Shown: positions 8,800-19,329, numbered from the stretch's first letter. The stretch is DNA of 64,000 nt from Blastocladiella emersonii ATCC 22665 (GCA_025594325.1 JANHCV010000008.1:310001-374000); one strand, 5' to 3'. Numbers and translations: made by a program. Notes: generated from the sequence alone by a model not told the origin.

Positions 8800-10863
8800 A
8801 TGGCCGACTTTGACGACCTTGACGACTTTTTGTACGGCGGCGCCGACGAGCCGAGCGTCGCCCCCGCCAGCGCGCCTGCGTCAGCGGCCGCGGCGGCGGC
8901 AACGGTAGCTTCCGATGTTCCGGCCGAGCCCTCCAAGGCGGCGGTCGAGAGCATGGACGTGGACACCTCGTCGACGACGGAAGACGCGCCGCCGAACCAG
9001 CAGCCCGACGAGCCCATGTTCATGGACGGGATCTCGGACGGCGAGGACGAAGAGAGCAGCGGCGACGATGTACGTTTGATCGGGCGGAGTGCGTGTGGGC
9101 GTTGATCTAACCCGTGGGAGCGTGTAGGATATCGATATCGTGCTCGACGCGGCCGACACGCCGGCTTCTGCCGACGGAAAGCCGGGCGCAGAGTACGTTG
9201 CTCGCCGCCAGCTGGTGGCGATCGCGAAGTGCTAACGGCTCGTGTGTGTGTAGAGCGTCGCTCGTCACGCTCAAGCCCGGGCAGCCTGGATCCTCGGGTA
9301 CGCTCCGCGCCCGCCCCCCGCCCGACCACCTGCGCGTCTAACCCTCTCCCTCCTTAAGCCTCGGCCAACGCCGCCGCCCAGTCCTCGACCGCGGCCGCGA
9401 CCGCCGCCGCCGTGGCCGCAGCGTCCGTCGACTTTGTGGACCTCGACGCGCCCGCCCTGTACGAGGGCAAACCCATCACCGAGGTGCCCGTCGAGTCGTT
9501 TGACGACAAGCCGTGGCGCCGCCCCGGCGAGGACATCACCGACTACTTCAACTACGGGTTCAACGAGGACACGTGGCGCATGTACTGCGACCGCCAGCGC
9601 GTGCTGCGCGAGGAGCAGACGACGCGGCGGCGCATGGGGGTACGTTTTTCAGTCTTCGCTTTTCGGGTCTCTGTGTGCTCACTTCTTGGTTGTAGCTCCA
9701 CACTCTGCCCTCGAGTACCAGCACCGCCGGCGCGGGGCACGCGTCGCTCCCGCCGATCCCGCGCGGCCACGGCCTGCCCGCGGTCCCGCCGCCGCTCCCT
9801 CTCCCGCCTCCGCCGAACAACAACAACAACAACAACGGCCTGCCGCACGCGCCGTCGTCAGTCCCCACGCCCGCGACCGCGACCGCGACGCCCGTCCCGC
9901 CCGGCGGCCTGCCCGCGGGCATGCGCGTCCGCGTCGCCGCGCCCGCGCCCGGCGCGCTGCCCGCCGGCATGTCGATCGCGGGGCGCGCTGGCGCGGGGCT
10001 GCCGCGCCCGCCTGCCGCGGGGCCGGGTGAGATGGGGATGATGAATGGGGGTGGTGGAGGGCGGCCGGGTGGGATGCCGCCTGGCATGCACCAGCAGATC
10101 CAGCAGCACGTGGGGATGGGAACGGGGATGGGGCAGCGGCCCGGGTCGGCGGGGATGAACCGGTACGCTTAGCTCAGTTTTCGACTCTCTCGCGACGAGA
10201 AGCTAACCAGAACGAACCCTGTCTAGCCCGCGCTCGCCGCAACGCACGCCCAGCGCCTCCTCCTCCGCGCCCGGCGCTACCACCACAACGGCGACGGGCG
10301 CCACCGTGTCGCCCGCGCTCTCGGCCGCGCCCGCGTCCCCCGCCATGTCGTCGGCATCGGCTGCCGACCGCCGCCGCGCGGGTGGCGGGAGCAGCTCGAA
10401 CCTGTCGGGCCGCGAGCGGGAGCGGGATCGCGATCGCGAACGTGAACGGGAGCGTGACCGTGACCGTGACCGGGATCGGGACCGCGACCGTGAACGTGAA
10501 CGGGACCGCGATCGCGATCGCGACTCCCGCCGTCGTGGAAGCGACCGGGATCGTGACCGTAGCGACCGCGACCGCAGCGACCGCGACCGTGACCGTGACC
10601 GCAGCGACCGCGAAAGCCGCCGCGATCGCGACACCCGCCGCAGCGACCGTGACCGCGACCGGTCGGACCGCGAGCGCGAGCGCGGCGACCGTAGCGAGCG
10701 CAGCAGCAAGCCCGGGTCGCGCAGCCGCGACCGCACGCCCGTGTCGACGTCCCGCGCGAGCGCGAGCGGTGGCGGTGGCGGGGTGGGACGTGCGGCGAGC
10801 AGTTCGCGGTCCCGCTCGCGCAGCCGCAGTTTGAGTCCGCCGCCGCGCGCTGGGCGGCGTTGA
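8800..10863 (+). CDS. FIP1: Fip1-type pre-mRNA 3'-end processing factor, 6 exons
   Basis: Exons 8800-9069, 9128-9192, 9254-9297, 9359-9639, 9696-10162 and 10227-10863 give 587 residues. All five introns are 56-64 nt, start GTACG and end AG. The N-terminus ([14 protein letters not shown]) and acidic region ([14 protein letters not shown]) match the poly(A)-polymerase-binding part of Fip1. The Fip1 motif is intact in exon 4: [17 protein letters not shown] followed by [10 protein letters not shown] Pro/Gly-rich middle and an Arg/Asp/Glu-dipeptide C-terminus follow, as in animal FIP1L1 rather than the shorter yeast protein. Fip1 is a nuclear CPSF subunit that links the cleavage complex to poly(A) polymerase, and its RD-rich tail binds U-rich RNA. 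The gene converges on GET5 with 59 bp between stops. Confidence 0.92.
10411..10701 (+). repeat. Arg-Asp/Arg-Glu dipeptide low-complexity tract in Fip1
   Basis: About 97 codons in the last Fip1 exon are almost entirely Arg, Asp, Glu and Ser. The DNA is a degenerate hexanucleotide array (CGNGAC/CGNGAA) with many synonymous changes, which suggests selection on the protein rather than recent DNA slippage. Confidence 0.8.
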
Positions 10864-10922
10864 GGAGACGGGTGATGGTGGAATGAACACTGATGTTGCT
10901 CTGGATTGTATTGCGAGAAGAT

Positions 10923-11710
10923 TTAGGCAGACGAGCGCTTGTCGGCCTCGGCGGCGAGCGCGCGCTTGAACAGGTTGAGCACGTTGACGGCGTCGCCGCC
11001 CGCGAGCCCGCGCTTGGCGGCGTGCGCGTCGACGGCGGCGCGGATGTCGGTCCAGAAGGCGGGGTCCTTGGCGAGGCCGGCGAGGGAGGTGTCGGTCTCC
11101 TTCTTCTCAACCTCCTCGTCGCCCGTCTTGACCTCCTTGGCCACGGTCTCCTCGCCCGCCCCCTGCTTAGCCGCCGCCTCGGCCTCCTCGGCCGCAACGA
11201 CCGCGGCCGCGTCCTCGGGCGACAGCTCGGACAGCATGACGGTGAGGGCGACGCCGTCGGCGACCGCCGGGTACTCGCGGACGTACTTCTGGTCGTCGGC
11301 GAGCACCTTGCCCTTGACGAGGACGCGCGCCGCGTGCGTGCGGTGCGACACGCCCAGGGCGGCGAGCACCGCGCGCTTCAGGTCGCGCACGGGGGTGTCG
11401 GGCGAGATGTCCGACAGCGTGGCCGTCGCGTTCGTCTTCATCACCTTCAGATGGAGAGTCATGGCGGCGGGGGCGGCGAGGGACGCGTCTGTGGGCGGGT
11501 GCAGGAGTGAGCATAGATCGGTGTGGGTAGAAGAGCAAACGTACTGAAGGCCAGCGGCTTCTTGACGTTGGGCGGGCGCACCGCCGGCTTGTGGGCGAGG
11601 TGGTGGTCCGGGTAGACCAGGGGAAGCTGCGCCAGCTGCGACAGGAACTGCGCGATCATGGCCGACTCGCCGCCGACGACGTTGCTGCTAGTGGTGGTGG
11701 CCGTGGACAT
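10923..11710 (-). CDS. GET5: Get5/UBL4-like ubiquitin-like protein of the tail-anchor pathway, 2 exons
   Basis: Exons 11710-11545 and 11488-10923 (intron 56 nt, GTACGT...CACAG) encode 243 residues. The N-terminal helical part (MIAQFLSQLAQLPLVYPDH) matches the Get4-binding segment. A ubiquitin-like domain starts at MTLHLKVMKT (residue 65) and runs to about 140 (SPDTPVRDLKRAVLAALG, ARVLVKGKVL). After an acidic linker, the C-terminus (PAFWTDIRAAVDAH, NVLNLFKRAL, about 195-235) matches the short dimerisation domain of Get5/UBL4A. In that pathway Get4-Get5 (or BAG6-UBL4A) hands tail-anchored proteins from SGTA to Get3. The three-part architecture is the main evidence. A tail-anchored protein is encoded in this same window, but no functional link is implied. 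Confidence 0.8.
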
Positions 11711-12422
11711 GTTGTTTGCGTGATACGTTGAGTGAGGGGAGAGAGAGCGGGGGCGGTGGCGCACCGAAGTGAAGAGGCGAAGGCCACGCCCACGTGCGCG
11801 CCCACCCGCCGCTGGACGGCGCGTTCTTGACGTGCCCGACGCGCGCGGCCGGGCTCCGCTCCCCTTTGACCATGTATCGCGCGCCGTAAATCTTGCCACT
11901 TGTCGCATTCCGCCTGGCTCTGCGCTGCGTGCACTGGGCCGCGTTGGCCACTTCTCGTCGGACCGGTCGGTCGCCGAGTACGCGCGCCGCAGCCACCGTG
12001 GTCCGTGCCGAAGATAAGTGAGACCACGCTGATCCCGCCGGCCTGAAAGCGCTACTGTACGCATCTTCCATTGAACGGCAGCACTCGAGTCCGTGGACTC
12101 ACCCCTGGCGGTCCAGGCTCGGCTCTCGATCTGAAGGCGACATTGGCACGCGCGCTAGATTGTGCACGATCGATTCAACTGTTTTCGGCTCCGAACACGC
12201 GCTTCAAATCGCCGAGCAGCTACGCTGTGCTGGCGCGCGTGTTGCGCTCCATGAAGTCGATTTGGCCGCGCGACATGGGAGCACGCATGACGTATGACTT
12301 CAGCCTCGAAGGGTTTTACAGGTAGCCGCCGAGGCATGAGACTCCTCCTCCCCCACTCGCTATCTGCACCTTCACTACCGCGTTCGCGAATCGGGCCGCA
12401 CTGGTTCCCGATCTCGGCCCCG

Positions 12423-12609
12423 GTCCGTGATCGCGCGCACGCGTCGGCACCCACCCGCCACCGCTGCTCCGCCGTTCCCGACGCGCTCGTTCCCCGCCCG
12501 CTATGCGCGACTTGCCCTGATAACCCGGGCGGGAGCGGCGAGAACGCGTCGCGGAGGTCGCGCGGCGGGTGAGTGGGCCGCCATCGGACGCGTGCGCGCG
12601 GTCGCGGAT
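12423..12609 (+). mobile_element. TIR element copy 1 (MITE-like)
   Basis: The left end GTCCGTGATCGCGCGCACGC is matched in inverted orientation at the right end near 12,585-12,609 (about 21 of 25 positions pair). A core CCCTGATAACCCGGGCGGG at 12,515-12,533 is identical in copy 2. There is no coding capacity, so it is a non-autonomous DNA element or a folded repeat. Confidence 0.65.
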
Positions 12610-13380
12610 CGCGCTGGGGTTTGGGGTCCATGGTCTGCGGCCGGTGCCAGCGATTGGCGTGAATATATCCTTGCTTGCGAATCCTCCCGCCGACTGGACA
12701 CGTTTGTAAGTCTTGATCACGGCTTGGGCTCTTGGGCGAACGAACGGAAACCAACGAGTCGCAGCGCGAAGAAGATGAGTCCCACGTGCAGCCACGCACG
12801 CCTGTTCGCGTCGCCTCGAGCGCGGCGCGAGCGCGCCCCGCTCCTCGTCTCCGCTCCCCTCGAACATGGATCTTTCGCTCTCGCGGCTCTAGACTTCTTG
12901 CATTTGGTTTCCGGCGCTGCTCGTGCACGGTCGGCGGTCTCAGTCGTCGCTCCGCGCGAGGACTCGTTCTTGTCACTGCACTCCGACACAAGCGCAGTCA
13001 AGGGCGGTCGCGTGCAACTGAATCCCGACAAGCTTTGACATGCGGTTGAACCCGGTACTGCGGTCAGTTGAACACAGCATGCGCGGCCAATCGTTGGCAT
13101 CTTGCCGAGTGGCTGTGCTAGAACACACGGCTGATATTTCGAGCAACTCAAGGCCGCCGCACAACTCGTCGCAGAATCTCGTCGAACTTAATGTTCACCT
13201 GGTCTACGCGCTTGGGTGCACGGTCGGCAAGTCCCGCGCGACATTCGGCGTTGGGCTTGTTTTCCGCCGTCAATTCGCCTTCACACTTCAACGTGTCTAC
13301 CACCAGCACGTTCAACTAAAGGCTCTCCCGCGACGCTTTCCAGCTCCATCAGCACATCGCCACTCTCCGTTCTCCGTCTC

Positions 13381-13596
13381 GGTCCGTGACCGCGCGCACG
13401 CGTCGGCGCCGCTGTACTCCGCCGCCGCGCTCCCGCGCTCGTCCGCGCGTCACTCGTCGTTCCCGGCCGCTATGCGCACGAAACGTGCCCTGATAACCCG
13501 GGCGGGAGCGACAGCCGCCGCGAGCGCAAGAGCGCGTGCGAGGCCGGCGGTCGCGAGTCTGCTGACGCCATCGGGCGCGTGCGCGCGGTCGTGGAT
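13381..13596 (+). mobile_element. TIR element copy 2 (MITE-like)
   Basis: The left end GGTCCGTGACCGCGCGCACG at 13,381 pairs with the inverted right end near 13,572-13,596. The core CCCTGATAACCCGGGCGGG at 13,488-13,506 is identical to copy 1, while the spacers differ. It is slightly longer than copy 1. Confidence 0.65.
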
Positions 13597-13908
13597 CGCG
13601 CACGTCTCGAGGTCGGCTATGGGCTTGGTGACATGGGAAGTGGATACACGGAATAGCTTTTATTGCATTGAGGTAGAGGCAGGCTTCTCCGTTGCAGCGC
13701 AGCGAGCGACGATTGCGTGTTTGCACTGAGATCTCACGACGAGACGGCTCGCTTCGGACTGTCAATACAGCTTGTGCACCGCCACGGAGCTGAACATGAA
13801 GTCGCCGCAAGGCGCAGCGCACCGAGGACGGTCGAGCTTTGCCGCTTCAAGCTGCATTCGGCGAACTGCTCAGAGCCGTCGGGTCGACCGTGCGACACGA
13901 CGCGTTGC

Positions 13909-13923
13909 GCCACATGATTGGTG
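13909..13923 (+). repeat. Dispersed GACGCGTTGCGCCAC motif, copy 1
   Basis: A 15-bp motif containing an MluI site. It recurs at 16,666-16,680 and, inverted, at 19,363-19,377; 13-14-bp inverted versions are at 30,563-30,575 and 39,857-39,870. This copy lies 274 bp before the first seven-TM start codon. Confidence 0.45.
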
Positions 13924-14196
13924 TGACAGGTCAACGCGCCGCGTCCCCCGTGATGCCTGATTTACGATTTTTGAGATGGATCGCAGCGATCACCATGCTT
14001 CACTCAACGTGGCACGAGAGCCCAAAGTCGAGGCGCGCGACGAACTGGCGATGGACCGCTGCTGATCGAAATCGGTTTCGCTCGTGCGACACGTCTCCCA
14101 CAGCATCACGAGCTCTAGGCATCGGGTTTCCCTCCGATCGAACACGCTCGATGCGGTGGATATCTTTCCTCCTATGAGCCAACATGTAAAGCAATC

Positions 14197-15456
14197 ATGA
14201 AGCTTAGCGACTTTCTGCAACGGCCTCCGTTCGGCGACTGGGCTGCGACGGCGCATGATTACGATGATGCGACGGCAGCCATCGTCCAAGGGATTCACCT
14301 AGCCGGGCTTGCCGCTGCCGTCTTGACTCTCCCGTTCGCGGCTTACGTGGCCTACCACCACTTTGTTCGCCAGCGGCGCCGATTGTTCGCGCCTCGGACT
14401 TCGGACTCGGCTCGCATCAAGCCGATGCCAAACGAGTGCTTCACGGTCGGTTTCCTCGCATCGAATCCGATCTTCATGACCTGGCAACTGCTACTCCTTT
14501 TTGATGTGGGCTCGCCACTCCTGCGCCACTTTCTGCAAAACCTGCGCTGGGTCATTGCCGAAATCGGCGCGATCCTCTACATCATCGGGATCATGTCCAG
14601 CATCCCCACCGGCGCGGCCACGATCGCCAGCGGTATTGCTCAGGAGCAGCTCCCGCGCTGGAAGCAGCTCGTGCTTGCGATCCCGGTACCGAAGCCCAAG
14701 GCCATGAACATCATCATGCTCTACTTTCTCGTCATCCATGTGATCATGATCAACATTATTGCTGTCGGCCTTGGACTTGCTTCAACGTGGGCCGAGGCCC
14801 GTATCTGGCGAGCTGCGCAGTGGACCGGGTGGATGATCTTCACCTTGTTCATCACCGTGTTCCTCGGCCTCTTTGGGCTGCAGCTGCTCGTGATCGTCGA
14901 TGCCAACGAGCGGCACCGTATGGCGACCGTGGTTCCGTCTCAGCCGGAAAGCTTCATGTCGACCAAGTGGGATAGCAAAGCGGTGCACTGCGCGCCTTCG
15001 AACCCGCAAACCATTAAGTCGGCCCAGCTCTCGAGCTCAACAAGCGTGGCGCCACCTTCGAATTCCCGCAGCTCGCGCTCTGGCCCAAGTCATTCGGCCA
15101 GCCAGGCCTCACAGAGTAGCACAAGCAGCGCCGGCCGAACAAGAGCAATCAGCCTCGCGTACCTTCGCGCGCTAGTGATTTCAGTCACGGGCGCGGGAAG
15201 CTCTCACTTGGTCGGTGACGTGCTGACACTTCTTTCGTTCGAGCTCATCTCCAACAACGCGCCAACTTTGACTACGCTGACCAGCGACTGGATGTTCATC
15301 CTCGTCCTGGTCAACCAGATTCTTGTTCCTTCGTTTTTGATGCTCACCTACTTTGTCGGCCTTGCGTACGTCATCAACGTCTCGAATCGGGCGGCGGCCC
15401 TCGCCAGCGTTCCCTCTATGCGGTCGCGCGAGGGGTCGTTCAACTCTCAGCGCTAG
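14197..15456 (+). CDS. Seven-TM receptor-like membrane protein, paralogue A
   Basis: 419 residues, single exon, ATG at 14,197. The N-terminus MKLSDFLQRPPFGDWAATAH is shared with paralogues B and D. Seven hydrophobic segments are visible: about 34-56, 88-110, 116-138, 169-192, 208-232, 325-345 and 368-395. An 80-residue Ser/Thr-rich loop separates segments 5 and 6, and the tail is Ser/Arg-rich. Conserved loop motifs are KPMPNECF, ASTWAEARIWRAAQWTGW, DANERHRMATVVP and SDWMF. Seven segments with a large third cytoplasmic loop suggest a GPCR-like topology, but no known receptor motif (DRY, NPxxY) is present and I do not recognise the family. Tandem copies suggest rapid family turnover. Confidence 0.7.
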   Translation: MKLSDFLQRPPFGDWAATAHDYDDATAAIVQGIHLAGLAAAVLTLPFAAYVAYHHFVRQRRRLFAPRTSDSARIKPMPNECFTVGFLASNPIFMTWQLLLLFDVGSPLLRHFLQNLRWVIAEIGAILYIIGIMSSIPTGAATIASGIAQEQLPRWKQLVLAIPVPKPKAMNIIMLYFLVIHVIMINIIAVGLGLASTWAEARIWRAAQWTGWMIFTLFITVFLGLFGLQLLVIVDANERHRMATVVPSQPESFMSTKWDSKAVHCAPSNPQTIKSAQLSSSTSVAPPSNSRSSRSGPSHSASQASQSSTSSAGRTRAISLAYLRALVISVTGAGSSHLVGDVLTLLSFELISNNAPTLTTLTSDWMFILVLVNQILVPSFLMLTYFVGLAYVINVSNRAAALASVPSMRSREGSFNSQR

Positions 15457-15540
15457 CCTGTTGCATGTGGCCCTCATTTGTGAATAGAAGCCATGTGAGC
15501 GTACACTCACCGGCACTCTGACGGTGTGCTGCGGCTCGAA

Positions 15541-15569
15541 GCCGCGTGTTTCATAACACGTGATGTCTC
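15541..15569 (+). promoter_or_regulatory. Conserved CACGTG-containing upstream element of 7TM paralogue B
   Basis: GCCGCGTGTTTC, four bases, then CACGTGATG. About 25 of 29 positions match 19,330-19,358 upstream of paralogue D, and a third copy is at 28,885-28,913. It lies 101 bp upstream of the B start codon. It could be a bHLH-type binding site or residual homology from duplication. Confidence 0.35.
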
Positions 15570-15669
15570 GCATCAAGCTGGGGTGAACAACGCGTCTCCC
15601 GCTCGCTCGCTACACGTTGAAGCACGCGCAAACAGCCTCGCATGTTCCTCGGTTTGCCCCAGACGCAAA

Positions 15670-16601
15670 ATGAAGCTAAATGACTATATGCAACAATCTC
15701 CGTTCGGCGACTGGGCCGCGACGGCGCATGGATTCGATGAGGCGACGGTCGTCATGATCCAGCGGTTCCATTTGGCGGGGTTTGCCGCCGCCGGTTTGGC
15801 ACTACCGTTCGCAGCGTACACGGCTTACCACTACTTTGTTGTTCAGCGTCGCCGACTCTTTGCGCCGCGGGTGTCGAGCTCGGCTCGCTTGAAGCCGATG
15901 CCCAACGAATGCTTTCTTGCGGGGTTTGTCGGAGCCGTACCCATCCTCATGATCTGGCAGCTGCTCGTCTATTTCGACGTTGGCCCGCTCGTTCTGCGCC
16001 ACTGGCTTCAGAACCTTCGTTACGTGATCGCTGCTATGGGCGCGGTGGTTTACATCATTGGAATCCTCTCAAGCATCCCTTCCAGTGCTGCGACCCTTGC
16101 CAGAGGCTTCGCCCAGGAGCAGCTGCCACCTTGGAAGAGGCTCATCTTAGCCGTGCCCGTGCCGAAGCCCAAGGTCATGAACATCATCATGCTCTATTTC
16201 TTGGTCATCCATGCGGTCCTTACCAACGGGATCACGATTGGCTTGGGCCTGGCTACGACATTCGATCTGCCAGTCGGTCGCGGTCGGTCAGTTTGAAATA
16301 CCTTCGCGGCGTGATTCTCGCCGTCAGTGGGTTCAGCGCGGTCCACTTGGTTGGTGACATAATGACGCTGCTCTCGTTCGAGCTCATTCACACGAGTGCT
16401 TCTGAACAAGCGACGTTGACTGGCGACTGGATGTTCGTCCTCATCGCGGTCAATCACATTGTCGTGTCCCCGGCTGCCGCTCTCGCCTACGTTATCGGAG
16501 CCACGGTGCTCGTCGTGGCCTCAAAGTCAAATTCGACTACTCTGTCGTTTCCTCGTTCAAATGCGAAGCAGCCGCCTGTGCCATCGAACCAGGTGTGTTG
16601 A
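15670..16601 (+). pseudogene. Seven-TM paralogue B, internal deletion with frameshift
   Basis: It starts normally at the ATG at 15,670 (MKLNDYMQQSPFGDWAATAH) and follows paralogue A through segment 4 (IGLGLATT, about residue 195). At about 16,260 the sequence jumps to the segment following the variable loop (SVSLKYLRGVILAVSG), now in another reading frame. That removes the whole of segment 5 and the third loop. The continuous frame ends at 16,296; the downstream part (segments 6 and 7, TGDWMFVLIAVNHIVV) is open in a different frame to 16,601. No splice donor or acceptor fits the join. The remaining sequence is well conserved, so inactivation is recent. Confidence 0.7.
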
Positions 16602-17369
16602 AGCCCCCTCGAATTGATAAATAGTTTGTCCAATCACTCGAAAACTTATCTCTGTTCGATCTGAGGACGCGTTGCGCCACACGATGGAAGTGACGGGCAA
16701 GGCGGGTGAGCACTTCCGCCGGTCAAGCCCACTAGAGCTCGAATGCTCCGACGCCCCTTCCTCGCTCCCTTGCCACTCGATGCCACTCAAACCATGTAAC
16801 CTCGGCTCGAATAACTTTGTGCAAACTTATCCTGTGTTTGTGCAATGCACCCTTCCTGGCCGCCGTACCTCGACTGGGCGCTCCGTGCGGTGGTGTCCCT
16901 GACACAGCCCGACTCTTGCTTTGTCTCGCTTCATGGCTGAAATGGAGCATCGGTGCTCAAGTGCAGAGATGCTAATGAGATCCAACAGTTCAACCAGTCT
17001 CGCCGACACATGGACCAATTCCTCATCATTTCGTGCCGGGATGGCAATTCATTTGGTGGGAGGCAAGGCTCCGCCAAGCCCCCTGACCCATCTACTATGT
17101 GAACAAACAGGCCAATGAGCTACATGACTGAATCGAGAATGCCGCGTGCGCCTCTGAACGAGCTCCACCGTCCGTCCACTCATATTCCTCGCACACCCTG
17201 CCTTGTTTGCTTCGTATCGACTTTTACTCGCTTATCAACGCCTCGCGAGGGCATTCGGCGCGAATTTACCGACGGTACGGGTCGGTTTGGACTTGAACCG
17301 CATCGTGTGCCACAAGCTAACCGATTCTGTCCCACCCGCCACTTGGTAGTCGCCGGACTTGCCTGGCTC
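16602..17369. other. Non-coding region after paralogue B
   Basis: No gene is supported. It holds the GACGCGTTGCGCCAC motif at 16,666-16,680; the following bases also resemble the sequence after the copy at 13,909. Confidence 0.4.
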
Positions 17370-17525
17370 GGTCCATGATCGCGTGCATGCTTCGGCGCAA
17401 CGACCTGCCGCCAGCTTCGCTTCGTGGCGTTCACTCAACGGCTCTCATACGCACTCTATGCTCACACTCGACTTCCCCGTCTGCAATGCGCACGCAACGT
17501 TCCCTGATAACCCGGATGGGCGAGC
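17370..17525 (+). mobile_element. TIR element copy 3, right end missing
   Basis: The left end GGTCCATGATCGCGTGCATG and the core CCCTGATAACCCGG (17,503-17,516) match the family with mismatches. No inverted right end is found before the Helitron remnant begins, so this copy is truncated and diverged. Confidence 0.5.
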
Positions 17526-18540
17526 CGGGCTGCTCTCGAGGGTCTGTCTGTGATGGAGCCACGGCGCGAAACGGCGGGTTGATCTCGTGCAGGAACGCGT
17601 CGCTCTTGTGGGACTCCTGGGCGATGTCGACGGTCGTGATCTCGCCGTCACACTCGTCATCGTTACCCATGCCAGTAACGCCGGCATGTCGAAGGTGGAC
17701 CTGCTCAGGCGTCACGCTGTTGTCAGCCTCGGAATGCTGCGCGTAGTTCGTCGCGGCCTTGGTGGGCTCTAAGCGACAGCACTGGACAAAGTCGTAGAGC
17801 GAAAGCGACTCGAGCTCGTTGGGTCGGAGCATGTAGTGGTCGGCGATCGTGTCCTTGTCGGTGATCGGGCGGTTCGAGAACGTGATGCGCTCGTCGTCGT
17901 TCTCGTCGTCCTCCTGCTCGAGCTCGCACTCATCGTCGACTGCCCCGGCGCCGTCCTCGACGACGCGCTGCGCGTCAGTCATGTTGCTCGCCGCGTCCGA
18001 GCCCGCCGCGTTCATTACCATGCGCAGGAACTGGTACAGGGGGACGTGGGCGAAGCTGTACGTCGTGTAGACCCACGTTTTCTCGCCCTTGCGGATCAGG
18101 TCGAGCGCAATCTGCTGACCACTGATCCTGCTCGACGTCGTTGAGCGGTTGACGAGGCCGCGCAGAATGGAGCCGACCGATAGCGGGAGCGGCACCGTTG
18201 AGTTGAGCTCGCGCTTGCGCTCGGGCAGCTTCTTGGCGTGCTCGAGGCGGGCGTACGTGTTGTACGAGGACGGCGACAACTTGGCGATGTATATGGTGAT
18301 GTAGTAGATGACGTTGGCGGGGGTGTCAGGCCGTCATGAAGAGGTTCTTGATGTCCACGCTCGAGGCCAGGAGCGAGGCCGGAGCGCGACGATGGTCGGT
18401 GTACCTTGAGGTCGCCCGTTTCGGGATCTGGCACGATCTTGCTGCGCGCGACCACGCTGAGGAGCTTGTTGTTCTCGAGTGCAGTGTCTCAGTTGAAGCC
18501 ATGAGGTTTGTATTGAGTTGAGCTGCAATCACGGCGAAAA
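17431..18540 (-). pseudogene. Helitron-type transposase remnant (region between Rep and helicase domains)
   Basis: On the minus strand, NNKLLSVVARSKIVPDPETG and SVDIKNLFMT are followed in another frame by NVIYYITIYIAK, then a long frame (18,279-17,431) with TWVYTTYSFAHVPLYQFLRM, an acidic stretch, TFSNRPITDKDTIADHYMLR and LSLYDFVQCCRLEP. The order 'DIK...YYIT.YI.K', Rep-helicase linker, then 'Y..RP' matches Helitron transposases between the HUH Rep domain and the Pif1-like helicase. At least one frameshift (near 18,320) and missing Rep and helicase parts show it is dead. It reads away from the Helitron 5' end at 18,768-18,948, as expected for one element. Confidence 0.65.
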
Positions 18541-18767
18541 CGAGAAGCGGAGAACAGGATCTCATGATCCCTTCAGAACTCTGTGAAACGCGAGAGAACT
18601 GACGCGGGAACGACTCAAAAGGAAGGCAATCTAAACAGATAAACAGTCAAAGAAGTGAATTTGCGATCGTGATGAACGCGAGGGCAGGGAGGAGGGCGAA
18701 AGGGAGAAGTAGACCAAATCGGTCGGGACTCCACAGGATGATGCTCTATCTATGGTGCTTGCCTTGT

Positions 18768-18948
18768 TGCATAGAGTAACAGGGTAGATTATATTAGAGG
18801 ATTTAGAGAAAATTGAGGAGACAATAATTCGAGCGCGACCGAGACGCGTCGCGACGCGTCGTGATTGAAGTGGCAGGAGGTCAGGCGCCCAAAAAACCCC
18901 AGCTTGAGCGCGAATTCAGCTCGACAGAAACTCAGCCTACTGCTGAGA
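18768..18948 (-). mobile_element. Helitron2-like 5' terminal region (copy 1)
   Basis: Read on the minus strand, it begins TCTCAGCAGTAGGC (18,948-18,935), which forms a perfect stem within CTCAGC-AGTAG-GCTGAG. About 180 bp match, with a few substitutions, the inverted copy starting at 32,235. Shared landmarks are AGCTGAATTCGCGCTCAAGC, the palindrome ACGCGTCGCGACGCGT and CCTCAATTTTCTC. The edge at 18,948 falls exactly where homology to a seven-TM gene resumes, which marks the insertion point. Confidence 0.7.
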
Positions 18949-19164
18949 ACCAATACACCCGCGCCAACGACGCTATCCACTGATTTCATGTTCGTGCTCA
19001 CTGCGGTCCATCATGTTGCGATGACCCCGCTTGCCGTGCTCGCCTACTTTGTTGGTCTCACGATCGTGGTCGCAGCCTCCAATCCTCCGCCAACGTCGGC
19101 TCCAGCGCTCTCTCGTGCCACATCAGGGCGGTCGCGGACGAATTCCATTCACTCTAACGGCTGA
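18949..19164 (+). pseudogene. Seven-TM paralogue C, C-terminal stub cut by the Helitron
   Basis: Only the last membrane segment and tail remain: DFMFVLTAVHHVAMTPLAVL followed by AYFVGLTIVVAASN and a Ser/Arg tail ending at 19,164. They align with the ends of paralogues A, B and D. Everything upstream is replaced by the Helitron terminal repeat, with no start codon of its own family. Confidence 0.7.
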
Positions 19165-19329
19165 TCTTCAACAAATAGCTCGGCTCGGATGTGTATCTTC
19201 CGATTTCTCGGGCAGAAATGGAATCTTTTTGAATGCACATCGTCGTTTTGTCCGGAAGAGTTATTCACACGTGAGCGCTCATGAGGGCGCCAAGTGCTCG
19301 GAAGCAGAAGTGGCCGCGCGATCGTCGCA

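Larger units (their letters stand above)
11711..14196. other. Long non-coding region with repeats, no intact gene
   Basis: About 2.5 kb between GET5 and the first seven-TM gene. Open frames here are short and in conflicting frames. It contains two copies of a terminal-inverted-repeat element (12,423-12,609 and 13,381-13,596) and one copy of the GACGCGTTGCGCCAC motif at 13,909-13,923. Nothing else is recognised. Confidence 0.5.

Noticed and set aside
8380-8800. Possible gene between RNF121/175 and Fip1
   Set aside because: Only one plus frame is open and it has neither recognisable domains nor plausible splice junctions; the region is better explained as a divergent promoter.
10411-10701. CG-rich hexamer array as a possible CRISPR or satellite
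   Set aside because: It is in frame inside Fip1, encodes the expected RD/RE tail, and has no spacers.
12155-12991. Minus-strand frame spanning TIR element copy 1
   Set aside because: It runs through the repeat, has no conserved features, and the matching part of copy 2 is not open in the same frame.
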